This document shows, in pieces, positions 1 through 5,617 of a DNA stretch of 13,184 nt (position 1 is its first letter; each line of letters begins with the position of its first letter). The DNA is from Propionibacteriaceae bacterium (GTDB lineage Bacteria > Actinomycetota > Actinomycetes > Propionibacteriales > Propionibacteriaceae): positions 1 through 13,184 of the forward strand of contig JAIRKB010000045.1 in assembly GCA_031260385.1 (NCBI GenBank), in the 5' to 3' direction. A model generated the notes under the pieces. That model ran no database searches, was not told the DNA's origin, and was given only the letters and a program-made list of their open reading frames with translations. A program made the translations under genes and the position numbers.

Positions 1-1493
1 ATATCCTCGCCCCTACGCACGGTTTTGCCGCCGATGGTGAAATATCCCTCTTCCTCGTGCATCACGATATCGCCGCAGCCCGCCACACAGCAGGTTCCCA
101 TGCCGCGCGCCACCACGGCCGCGTGCGAGGTCATGCCACCGCGGGCGGTCAGGATGCCCTTGGCGTGGTGCATACCCTCAATATCCTCCGGGGAGGTTTC
201 CTGGCGAACCAGAATGACATCCTTGCCTTGCTTGACAGTCCAAGCGGTGGCATCCTCCGCCGTAAAGACGACGTGGCCGGTAGCGGCGCCGGGGGAGGCG
301 GGTAGACCGCGCCCGATCGCCTTGGAGGCCTTCAGCTCTGCCGGGTCAAACTGCGGGTGGAGCAAGGCGTCGAGCTGCTTCGGATCGATCATCATGACGG
401 CTTGCTTCTCATCGAGCATGCCCTCATCGACCATGACGGAGGCGATCCGGAAGGCCGCCGCCGCTGTTCGCTTGCCGTTGCGGGTTTGGAGCATGTAGAG
501 GGTGCCATCCTCAATCGTGAACTCCATATCCTGCATATCACGGTAGTGCTGTTCGAGCTTGGTGACGAAAGCACTGAACTGTTCGTAGATCGCGGGGTTG
601 TCCTCAGCCATCTTGGAGATCGGGATTGGGGTCCGGATCCCAGCGACGACGTCTTCGCCTTGGGCGTTCATCAAGAACTCACCGTAGAGGCCCCGTTCAC
701 CGGTCGATGGGTTACGGGAGAAAGCCACCCCCGTACCAGAGGTATCACCGAGGTTACCGAAGACCATAGCCTGGATGTTGACCGCCGTACCCCAATCGCT
801 GGGGATGTCGTTCATCCGTCGGTAGTAGACCGCGCGTGGGTTGTCCCAGGAGCGGAAGACGGCGGTGATCGCGCCATACAACTGCTCGATCGGATCGACG
901 GGGAAGTCCGCGCCTAGCTTGGCCTTATATTCGGCCTTGAACTGGTAGGCCAGTTCTTTGAGATCCTCGGCGGTCAGTTCGATGTCATCGACGACGCCAC
1001 GTTCCTCTTTCATGTGGTCAATCAGCGCCTCGAAGTAGGACTTGCCGACCTCCATGACGACGTCGGAGTACATCTGGATGAAGCGACGGTAGGAGTCCCA
1101 GGCCCAACGGGGGTTATTGGACTTGCGGATCAGGGTCTCGACGACGGTCTCATTGAGGCCGAGGTTAAGCACGGTGTCCATCATGCCGGGCATGGAAGCG
1201 CGCGACCCGGAGCGAACCGAAACTAGCAGTGGGTTCTCGGGATCACCAAACTTCTTGCCTTGGCTGGCTTCCAGCACGGTGACGTGGGAGGCAATTTCGG
1301 CGCGAATGGCGTCGGAGATGGTTTCTCCGGCTTCGTAATACTGGGTGCAGGCTTCGGTGGTGATCGTGAAGCCTTGAGGGACCGGCATCCCCAGCCTGGT
1401 CATCTCGGCGAGGTTAGCCCCCTTGCCGCCAAGCAGGTTGCGCATCGAGGCGTCGCCCTCACTGAAGTCGTAGACGTATTTGTGGTCTGTCAT
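1..1493 (-). CDS. ppdK: Pyruvate, phosphate dikinase, N-terminal part (C-terminus outside window)
   Basis: This enzyme interconverts pyruvate, ATP and Pi with phosphoenolpyruvate, AMP and PPi in the cytoplasm, in glycolysis or gluconeogenesis. About 497 codons are visible on the minus strand. Residues 22-31 read GGKGANLAEM, and the nucleotide-binding segment follows at about 91-107 (SVRSGSRASMPGMMDT). The mobile phosphohistidine domain carries GGMTSHAAVVARG with the catalytic His at residue 457, close to His455 of the Clostridium symbiosum enzyme. The family is usually about 880-900 residues, so a little over half is present and the PEP/pyruvate-binding C-terminal domain lies left of the window. 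The start ATG (1493-1491) gives the family-typical N-terminus MTDHKYVYDF; an AAGGAG lies 13 bases upstream, a rather long spacing. The frame is intact. The upstream gene is on the same strand 100 bases away, so cotranscription is possible. Confidence 0.97.
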   Translation of the reverse strand, partial: MTDHKYVYDFSEGDASMRNLLGGKGANLAEMTRLGMPVPQGFTITTEACTQYYEAGETISDAIRAEIASHVTVLEASQGKKFGDPENPLLVSVRSGSRASMPGMMDTVLNLGLNETVVETLIRKSNNPRWAWDSYRRFIQMYSDVVMEVGKSYFEALIDHMKEERGVVDDIELTAEDLKELAYQFKAEYKAKLGADFPVDPIEQLYGAITAVFRSWDNPRAVYYRRMNDIPSDWGTAVNIQAMVFGNLGDTSGTGVAFSRNPSTGERGLYGEFLMNAQGEDVVAGIRTPIPISKMAEDNPAIYEQFSAFVTKLEQHYRDMQDMEFTIEDGTLYMLQTRNGKRTAAAAFRIASVMVDEGMLDEKQAVMMIDPKQLDALLHPQFDPAELKASKAIGRGLPASPGAATGHVVFTAEDATAWTVKQGKDVILVRQETSPEDIEGMHHAKGILTARGGMTSHAAVVARGMGTCCVAGCGDIVMHEEEGYFTIGGKTVRRGED

Positions 1494-1593
1494 GTTGGCT
1501 GTGAGTCTCCTTGATAGCTCGCTCCTAATGTACGGCCCGAGGGGGGCCAGGCGGCGTCGAAGGAGCGTCAATCGACACCGTTCAAAACTCGTC

Positions 1594-2151
1594 TCATTCT
1601 ACCGCGTTAACGGAGGCTTCTTTTACCAAGCCATCCTCTGGTAGGGCAGGTTCATTGGTGGTGGCGATCAGGGCGGCCTCAGCGCGGGCGCGGTGACGGC
1701 GTCGCAGCATGATGATCGCGACAATGAGGCCGATTAAGGCCAGCAAGACGAGAACAAAGAGCCACCAGGAGATGCCAGCGAGGGTGAAGAAAGCCACGAA
1801 GACGGCGAGACCACCGGCGGCGTAGAGGCAACCCCAGAGGATCCATCCGGGGATGGCGGCGAGGGTATAACGCAACCAGCGCCAACCGATCACCCCAGCG
1901 GTCAGTTGGACAGCGGTTTGGAACCCGAGGGTCAGGAAGCTGAGGGGGATCAGCGGCCAACCCCACTTCTCCAACTTCGCGACGACACTGCGCTCCTTCT
2001 CGGAGGTGAGCTTGTCGGCCCAGCGCCCCCGAACCACCCCAGCGCGAATCCCCCGTCCCAACCAGTAGGTGCACTGCGAGCGAAACCCGGCGAGTCCGGT
2101 CAGACAACCGGCTGCGATCAAGAATGGCTGCCCAAGAATCCAATCCATCAT
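1594..2151 (-). CDS. DedA/VTT-like small integral membrane protein
   Basis: A 185-residue very hydrophobic protein with roughly four to five membrane segments: residues about 5-22, 65-90, 95-115 and a long stretch at about 115-150, followed by a basic RRRHRARAEA segment and an acidic soluble tail. The middle (WGWPLIPLSFLTLGFQTAVQ, then AGVIGWRWLRY) matches the pattern I recognise from short actinobacterial DedA/VTT-like proteins, a fold seen in lipid scramblase-type transporters. The substrate cannot be told from the sequence. Two ATGs are adjacent (2151-2149 and 2148-2146), with GGGGG directly upstream; the second ATG has slightly better spacing. It lies 100 bases upstream of ppdK on the same strand with no clear terminator between them. 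The protein family call is from pattern memory, not a search. Confidence 0.72.
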   Translation of the reverse strand: MMDWILGQPFLIAAGCLTGLAGFRSQCTYWLGRGIRAGVVRGRWADKLTSEKERSVVAKLEKWGWPLIPLSFLTLGFQTAVQLTAGVIGWRWLRYTLAAIPGWILWGCLYAAGGLAVFVAFFTLAGISWWLFVLVLLALIGLIVAIIMLRRRHRARAEAALIATTNEPALPEDGLVKEASVNAVE

Positions 2152-2251
2152 CCCCCGATTCTATCGACTCCCGCAAGCGGACATCGCCAGTTTGCTGCCT
2201 GATGAGGCTAAGAGCAGAACTGGCCATTTCGCCGCCCGTACCCCCACCCGC

Positions 2252-2257
2252 TATAGT
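2252..2257 (+). promoter_or_regulatory. Candidate -10 element of the tRNA-Thr promoter
   Basis: TATAGT lies 28 bases before the mature tRNA 5' end, giving a predicted start near 2264 and a leader of about 20 bases. No good -35 hexamer is visible at the usual distance, so the call rests on the -10 and its position. Confidence 0.4.
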
Positions 2258-2266
2258 TGATGCGGT

Positions 2267-2283
2267 TACTTGCAACGCAAGTA
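2267..2283 (+). repeat. Perfect 7-bp hairpin abutting the tRNA 5' end
   Basis: TACTTGC, loop AAC, GCAAGTA form a perfect inverted repeat that ends two bases before the first base of the tRNA. It would fold in the pre-tRNA leader removed by RNase P. Its role, if any, is unknown; it could affect 5' processing or be a remnant of earlier insertion next to the tRNA. Confidence 0.5.
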
Positions 2284-2284
2284 C

Positions 2285-2360
2285 GCCGCCTTAGCTCAGT
2301 CGGTAGAGCGGCTCACTCGTAATGAGCAGGTCTGCGGTTCGATTCCGCAAGGCGGCTCCA
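2285..2360 (+). tRNA. tRNA-Thr (anticodon CGT)
   Basis: A complete cloverleaf is readable. The acceptor stem GCCGCCT pairs perfectly with AGGCGGC, and the D arm is GCTC-AGTCGGTA-GAGC. The anticodon stem GCTCA/TGAGC holds loop CTCGTAA, giving anticodon CGT, which reads ACG (threonine). The T arm is TGCGG-TTCGATT-CCGCA, followed by discriminator T and a genome-encoded CCA. The gene directly precedes the lower-G+C cassette, a common arrangement for integrated DNA. Confidence 0.97.
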
Positions 2361-2486
2361 GTTAGTAAAGGTCCCCTGCGAGGCTGTTTCTAACATGAGG
2401 TTAATTACCGCAGGAATCGAACCCGAAGCAATCCAGGTGATGAAACATTGACCCGTGTGCGAGTGTAGCCTGGTAGCGTTGAAACC
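2361..2486. other. tRNA to cassette spacer with tRNA T-arm-like remnant
   Basis: This 126-base spacer has no gene. Just after the tRNA, GTTAG (2361-2365) and CTAAC (2390-2394) could close a loose hairpin, but no T-run follows. At 2413-2423 the plus strand reads GGAATCGAACC, the exact reverse complement of the tRNA-Thr T-loop core GGTTCGATTCC at 2336-2346. The flanking bases (GC before, CG after) only partly keep the T stem. This may be a decayed tRNA end left by an earlier integration. The promoter of the downstream cassette sits at the right end of the spacer. Confidence 0.5.
2471..2479 (+). promoter_or_regulatory. Extended -10 promoter for a leaderless WXG100 operon
   Basis: TGG-TAGCGT is an extended -10 (TGn plus TANNNT). 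Seven bases separate it from the ATG at 2487, so transcription would begin at or within a base of the start codon. No Shine-Dalgarno sequence is present before 2487, which agrees with a leaderless message. A TTGACC at 2448-2453 could act as -35, but its 20-base spacing is long. Confidence 0.5.
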
Positions 2487-2816
2487 ATGACGCAGGTATT
2501 GCGATTAGATGCGGGAGTGATCGCTGAGTTGAACGCAGTCACCAACACCACGGTGGGGGACCTCTCCCACCTGCTTCAAATCGTGGAAAATAGCACGTCG
2601 GATATGCCCTTTTGGTGGAAAGGTCAGCCTGCGGCAGCCTTCGACGACACTGTGCAGGTCTGGTTGTCTGACTCTCGCGAGCTGCTGAGCCAGCTGTCTG
2701 CGACGCCGGTATTGCTTAACAAGTCGCAACAGGATCTCTACGAAACCACTCTAGAGCAAGCCGCGACTCTTAGACGAGTTCAGGAAAGGATGGATGGAGT
2801 CAGTGGTGATCTCTAA
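2487..2816 (+). CDS. WXG100-family (ESX-like) protein, first of a tandem pair
   Basis: A 109-residue, almost wholly helical protein with the hallmark Trp-x-Gly turn at residues 44-46 (WWKGQPAAAF), followed by the usual alanine/phenylalanine pattern and a second helix (about 49-105). Length and layout fit the EsxA/EsxB superfamily: small proteins that dimerise as a helical-hairpin pair and are exported by type VII secretion. The classical C-terminal Tyr-x-x-x-Asp/Glu export signal is not exact; the nearest segment is YETTLE, where the acidic residue is one position late. The start is supported by a promoter that would make the message leaderless. It overlaps the next WXG100 gene by 23 bases, the arrangement expected of partners made in equal amounts. 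The partner and fate of the protein are inferred. Confidence 0.85.
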   Translation: MTQVLRLDAGVIAELNAVTNTTVGDLSHLLQIVENSTSDMPFWWKGQPAAAFDDTVQVWLSDSRELLSQLSATPVLLNKSQQDLYETTLEQAATLRRVQERMDGVSGDL

Positions 2817-3144
2817 GCCAAAGACAAGCTCTAGCCACCTTTGCGAGCACGCTGCGGATGTTCGTGAATTGCGTGACATGTCTTTCGCTCTTGGGGTAGC
2901 TGCCAATCGGATCGAAGACGTGGTGTTTGCCTATCAGAGGAAAACTGAGGACATCTCCCATGGGTGGTCTGGTGCCTCGGCGACGGCTTTCACGGTGTCA
3001 ATGCAATCCTGGGTCAAGGCCATGATGCGCCAGGCGTTGATCCTTCGCCGTATCGCCAGGTGCGCCGAGCTTGCGGCTGATAGGTACGATGTCGCGAACA
3101 CTAAGATTCGGCATATTTGGCGTGCCTACCCGAAAACGGCTTAA
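2794..3144 (+). CDS. WXG100-family (ESX-like) protein, second of a tandem pair
   Basis: A 116-residue helical protein with Trp-Ser-Gly at residues 58-60 (HGWSGASATAF), the WXG100 turn, flanked by two long helices (about 16-55 and 61-108). It most likely pairs with the WXG100 protein encoded just upstream. No Tyr-x-x-x-Asp/Glu signal is seen (the candidate segment is YDVAN), so neither partner carries a textbook signal. The ATG at 2794 has GGAAAGG four bases upstream; GTGs at 2803 and 2806 are in frame and could equally be used with GGATGGAG, giving a protein three or four residues shorter. The 3' end carries a basic tail. The N-terminal Ser/Lys-rich stretch (residues 5-15) is slightly long for the family. 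Confidence 0.85.
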   Translation: MESVVISKPKTSSSHLCEHAADVRELRDMSFALGVAANRIEDVVFAYQRKTEDISHGWSGASATAFTVSMQSWVKAMMRQALILRRIARCAELAADRYDVANTKIRHIWRAYPKTA

Positions 3145-3148
3145 TATC

Positions 3149-3601
3149 ATGGAGCAATCACTAAATGATGAGTTGCAGGAGCTCTTGCAGCTAGCGGAGC
3201 GGCAGAAGTCCCAGCTTTCACAGTTGCGTCGCGCGCTCGTAGAGCATTTCCAGATTGAAGATGAATCCATCGTTATTCGCTTAGGTGAGGATGGTTCCTT
3301 GGTGGATTATAAGGCATCCAAGGGGTATCGGGTTGGCATGCACGGGGCCGCGATCAGTCAAAGGATCCAGCAAGCGTTGACTTCTGCGCGATATGATCTT
3401 GAGCAGCGTGGCGCCTTCCAAAGTAAGTTTGGCTCTGGTGTTGGTAATAGAGAAGCATCTGACCCAGAGAAGCATGTCTCGATCCGATGGCTCGCTGGCT
3501 TGCCGATCCTCATTAAATGTGATGAGCATTGGCTTGAAACCGCGAAGGAGCAGGTTATTAGTGAGGCGATTTTGGCTGCTGGTAGATCGGTTATGGGTTA
3601 G
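3149..3601 (+). CDS. YbaB/EbfC-like protein of the ESX-associated type
   Basis: A 150-residue protein. A long N-terminal amphipathic helix (residues about 3-35, rich in Glu, Gln, Leu and Lys) is followed by a beta-rich segment IVIRLGEDGSLVDYKA (41-56) and another helix (about 64-85). That order is the YbaB/EbfC nucleoid-protein fold; such proteins recur beside WXG100 genes in actinobacterial ESX loci (compare EspL). The C-terminal part (about 110-150: VSIRWLAGLPILIKCDEHWL, then an acidic helix) looks like a second, degenerate strand-strand-helix unit. I chose the ATG at 3149, four bases after the previous stop, because it begins exactly at the helix; the frame is open further upstream inside the preceding gene. 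The ribosome site is weak, suggesting translational coupling. The role in secretion is inferred. Confidence 0.65.
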   Translation: MEQSLNDELQELLQLAERQKSQLSQLRRALVEHFQIEDESIVIRLGEDGSLVDYKASKGYRVGMHGAAISQRIQQALTSARYDLEQRGAFQSKFGSGVGNREASDPEKHVSIRWLAGLPILIKCDEHWLETAKEQVISEAILAAGRSVMG

Positions 3602-3610
3602 AGAGTTGGC

Positions 3611-4006
3611 ATGAGCGGTTGGACTGAAGAGAGCTTACGCAGCGATGCTTTGAAATTCGGCGTCTGGAAGGAATGGCTCGAGAGGCTGTTTCCGAGTGAC
3701 TTTTGTAAGGATGATTGGATTCCAGACTCCGAAGGGGCTCCACCGCCGCAGAGCGATAATGACGGTCCAAAGGGTTCTGGCTGCATCTCGGCTCGTGGCG
3801 CATTCGGGCATATGTGGGGATCGGGTGAATACTATACTGGAATGCTCCGTAACGCGGAAGAGATATATGAAAGCATCGCAGATGGGGTTATTGATATGGC
3901 TTTACTGAAAGCGATGCTGTTGTCGACAGTCATTGCTTTCATAGAAGGTGAAGAGGGTGCCGATGAAGAGGTTGTCAGGCTGAGACAGGAGATAGCGGAC
4001 TTATGA
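3611..4006 (+). CDS. Small hypothetical protein of the ESX-like cassette
   Basis: A 131-residue protein that I do not recognise. It starts with a Trp-rich helix (residues 5-27, with W19 and W22), then an acidic/proline loop (about 28-57, with PPP at 44-46), and a segment SARGAFGHMWGSGEYYTGML (60-79). A hydrophobic helix follows (about 95-111), with a strongly acidic C-terminus ending DEEVVRLRQEIADL. No signal peptide is seen. It begins nine bases after the YbaB-like gene, and its TGA overlaps the next ATG (ATGA at 4003-4006), so it belongs to the same transcript and is translationally coupled. An export chaperone or a divergent helical cargo partner are both possible, but nothing in the sequence decides. 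Use of rare AGA and ATA codons is noticeable compared with the flanking genes. Confidence 0.7.
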   Translation: MSGWTEESLRSDALKFGVWKEWLERLFPSDFCKDDWIPDSEGAPPPQSDNDGPKGSGCISARGAFGHMWGSGEYYTGMLRNAEEIYESIADGVIDMALLKAMLLSTVIAFIEGEEGADEEVVRLRQEIADL

Positions 4007-4260
4007 CGAGATACACCACCAATGTCGCTCGGATTCAAACGGCGGTTGATGGCACCGAAACGGAGCTCGTAAGTATTCACGCTGAGGGCACGAGGGCCAT
4101 CGGGCAAGTCCGCAGCGCTCTGGCTAGTTCACCTGTTCCCCTGCCAGGGTGGGTCAACGAGGCCGTCAATGAAAGCTTGGTCGATTCTCTGGAAAGCTTC
4201 ATTGGATCAGCAAGACGAATTTGTGAACTTGGCCTGGTGGGCCTTCCACGGGTTAGGTGA
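4003..4260 (+). CDS. Small helical protein, divergent WXG-like candidate
   Basis: An 85-residue protein predicted as two helices (about 5-41 and 52-78) joined by a proline-rich turn, SSPVPLPGW, with Trp50. The helical-hairpin shape and the Trp in the turn recall WXG100 proteins, but the Trp-x-Gly order is absent (Trp-Val-Asn instead) and the C-terminal part is short. Its start codon overlaps the previous stop by four bases, and GGAG lies about 11 bases upstream. It stops six bases before the probable start of the next gene. By position it could be a dedicated partner of the larger protein encoded downstream, as the small Lap proteins are for LXG effectors. That is inference; no family is recognised. 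Confidence 0.65.
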   Translation: MTRYTTNVARIQTAVDGTETELVSIHAEGTRAIGQVRSALASSPVPLPGWVNEAVNESLVDSLESFIGSARRICELGLVGLPRVR

Positions 4261-4266
4261 TTGGAT

Positions 4267-4833
4267 ATGGGTGGGCCAGGAAGCGCTCTCGCAGGTAACG
4301 GCGGCGATCCGGATGTTATGAGAACTGCAGCTGAGGATGTCTGGAAGCGTATACAGCTAGCGGTTGAGAGCATGTCCACGCAGATTGTGCCCGGCAAGCT
4401 CGACGCCACTGATTTGTCCGGGTTCGACTCGGCCCCAGAGACAACTGCAAATGAAGAGTACTATTCCTATGTTTCGGGTGAAGCGGCAAACTTGGGGGCC
4501 ATCGCTGTGGCCGCTGGATGGATGGCGAAAAGTCTCGAAGAGGTGGCCGAAATCATGGATAAGTACTATGAGGACGCCGCCGATTTGGATCAGGATTTTT
4601 GGAGTTCGGCCAAAGCGATCTTGTTCATGGCGGCGGGGTTTCTGGTGTTTCCTGACCCTACCGGCATCACGAAGGTGGTGGCCATCATACTGGGCGTCCT
4701 CGACTTCATTTACCTCCTTTGGAATGTACTTACCGGTATTCTCCCGAACTTGCTCGCAATTCTTACGGCAACCCTGCCGAGCGCCCCGTTCATGCCTGCC
4801 AACCTAGCTTGGTCAGGGGTGCCACGTCCGTGA
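4267..4833 (+). CDS. Putative ESX-like cargo/effector with C-terminal hydrophobic region
   Basis: A 188-residue protein that I do not recognise by family. Residues about 14-40 and 62-112 are helical and largely soluble, with an acidic second helix ending DLDQDFW. A Tyr-x-x-x-Glu segment, YVSGE, occurs at 68-72, the form of the type VII export signal, though in the middle of the protein. Residues about 115-128 and 133-170 are strongly hydrophobic, broken by PDPTG and LPN turns, as in a hydrophobic hairpin; the tail is Pro/Ala-rich. Overall this resembles the EspA/EspE layout (helical domain then membrane-active segment). I chose ATG 4267, with AGG nine bases upstream; TTG 4261 is an in-frame alternative adding two residues. 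It overlaps the following membrane gene by four bases. A pore-forming toxin or a structural secreted protein are the main readings; neither is proven. Confidence 0.6.
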   Translation: MGGPGSALAGNGGDPDVMRTAAEDVWKRIQLAVESMSTQIVPGKLDATDLSGFDSAPETTANEEYYSYVSGEAANLGAIAVAAGWMAKSLEEVAEIMDKYYEDAADLDQDFWSSAKAILFMAAGFLVFPDPTGITKVVAIILGVLDFIYLLWNVLTGILPNLLAILTATLPSAPFMPANLAWSGVPRP

Positions 4834-5264
4834 GATTCAACAAAGCGACGCCTGACATGGCGAGGTTAGTGCCCTGGCGATCGGGTCTATTTTTAGCCGC
4901 GTTTGCCGTTGGGTACGGCTATCAGGGCTGGCGTTGCCTTGCATCCGCACACTACGGGCCAGTGACCCAACAGGCTGCCATTGAAGGCGTGGGTCTTCTC
5001 GCCCAGGCGGTAAGTGTACTGATCGCGGCTGCGGTTTGCATCTGGTGGGCGCATCGTAAAACCATGGTTAGCGGCTGCCGACTTCGAATACTCGTTTGGA
5101 CGGTGTTTGCGGTTGTCGCCCTCATTGCCGTGCTCGGAACTGTCATCATTGGGGTGCGCTTTGGCTTGCCATTCAAGCCTCCCACACTCGTCACGCCCGT
5201 GTTACTGCTAGCTTTGTTCAGCGTGCTTATTTCGGGAACCCACTCAAGCGCTCCCAGAGACTAA
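4830..5264 (+). CDS. Four-segment small membrane protein, candidate immunity protein
   Basis: A 144-residue protein with four clear hydrophobic segments. From GTG 4830 they are at residues about 15-33, 50-72, 85-110 and 117-134, with basic residues in the loops (for example HRKT and CRLRI), as expected for an inner-membrane protein. No enzyme motif is visible. The GTG start overlaps the previous TGA (GTGA at 4830-4833) and has AGGGG ten bases upstream; ATG 4857 is an alternative nine codons later. It is the last gene of the cassette and is coupled to the gene whose product has a hydrophobic C-terminus. In toxin-immunity cassettes a multi-pass protein in this place often protects against a membrane-active toxin; this is inference from position. 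A membrane anchor for the secretion complex is the other option. Confidence 0.65.
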   Translation: MRFNKATPDMARLVPWRSGLFLAAFAVGYGYQGWRCLASAHYGPVTQQAAIEGVGLLAQAVSVLIAAAVCIWWAHRKTMVSGCRLRILVWTVFAVVALIAVLGTVIIGVRFGLPFKPPTLVTPVLLLALFSVLISGTHSSAPRD

Positions 5265-5489
5265 GACATCTGAAGCGTGACTTTTTGGTGGTGCACCTTC
5301 CCGTGGAGCCAGAGTCCATTAAGGGAGTGTTGGGAAATGTTGGCGTGTCTCGAACTTGTGCCACCGGAAAACGAGTGTCCCGCTGGCGCACCGGCGCCGT
5401 TGGGGAAAACCCTAGATACGAGCCGAAAAGCTGTGGTTGAACAGCTAGTGGAAGTTCACATTAGACAGGGGCGTCGGACTGTGGTTTTT
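5265..5489. other. Stretch without a convincing gene, possibly eroded
   Basis: No recognised gene lies here. One plus-strand frame is open from GTG 5277 or ATG 5337 to 5519. From ATG 5337 it gives 60 residues, with a GGGAG about ten bases upstream. Its second half (TSRKAVVEQLVEVHIRQGRR) has protein-like composition, but I do not recognise it. Because its end runs through the first operator-like site at 5493-5508, it is more likely a fragment or chance frame. No transposase or integrase motif and no terminator with a T-run were found after the membrane gene. Confidence 0.35.
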
Positions 5490-5490
5490 A

Positions 5491-5540
5491 ATGATAGGTC
5501 GCCCTATCATGGTTCTTGACGCCACTTACGGCGACCTATC
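5491..5540. repeat. Upstream pair of inverted 16-bp sites (operator-like, sites 1 and 2)
   Basis: Site 1 (5493-5508) reads GATAGGTCGCCCTATC and is itself the core of a perfect palindrome, ATGATAGG-TCGC-CCTATCAT (5491-5510). Site 2 (5525-5540) is the same motif on the other strand: GGCGACCTATC preceded by CTTAC. The two half-motifs of 11 bases are perfect inverted copies, centred about 37 bases apart. The pair repeats, with the same internal spacing, around the ATPase promoter downstream. It probably binds a regulator cooperatively, or is the remnant of a duplicated control region. Confidence 0.7.
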
Positions 5541-5587
5541 CTGATAAACTACGGTAGACTTCTAGAGAATACTCCGTGTGCCTTCCG

Positions 5588-5617
5588 TTGATAGGTCGCC
5601 TTATCTATCTGTATAAT
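5588..5617 (+). promoter_or_regulatory. Near-consensus sigma-70-type promoter of the ATPase gene
   Basis: TTGATA (5588-5593) and a perfect TATAAT (5612-5617) are separated by 18 bases, the best promoter in the window. Transcription should start near 5624, giving a leader of about 26 bases before ATG 5650. The -35 overlaps operator-like site 3, and the start region lies inside site 4, so a bound protein would block initiation. Confidence 0.75.

Noticed and set aside
25..1514. Several open plus-strand frames of 70-186 codons opposite ppdK
   Set aside because: The minus strand encodes a clear, unbroken PPDK with catalytic motifs; the plus-strand frames have no recognisable content and arise from its codon bias.
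1679..2275. A 198-codon minus-strand frame across the DedA-like gene
   Set aside because: It overlaps the DedA-like gene in another frame, is very Arg/Pro-rich and has no domain; the 185-residue membrane protein fits a family.
3071..3148. Upstream extension of the YbaB-like gene to ATG 3071
   Set aside because: It would overlap the second WXG100 gene by 74 bases and add a segment unlike the family; ATG 3149 begins at the expected helix.
4364..4807. A 147-codon plus-strand frame inside the cargo candidate
   Set aside because: It is Arg/Trp-rich and out of frame with a gene that is coupled to its neighbours by stop/start overlaps.
4719..4829. Longer version of the four-segment membrane protein starting at 4719
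   Set aside because: It would overlap the cargo gene by more than 100 bases; GTG 4830 overlaps the stop by four bases and has an AGGGG upstream.
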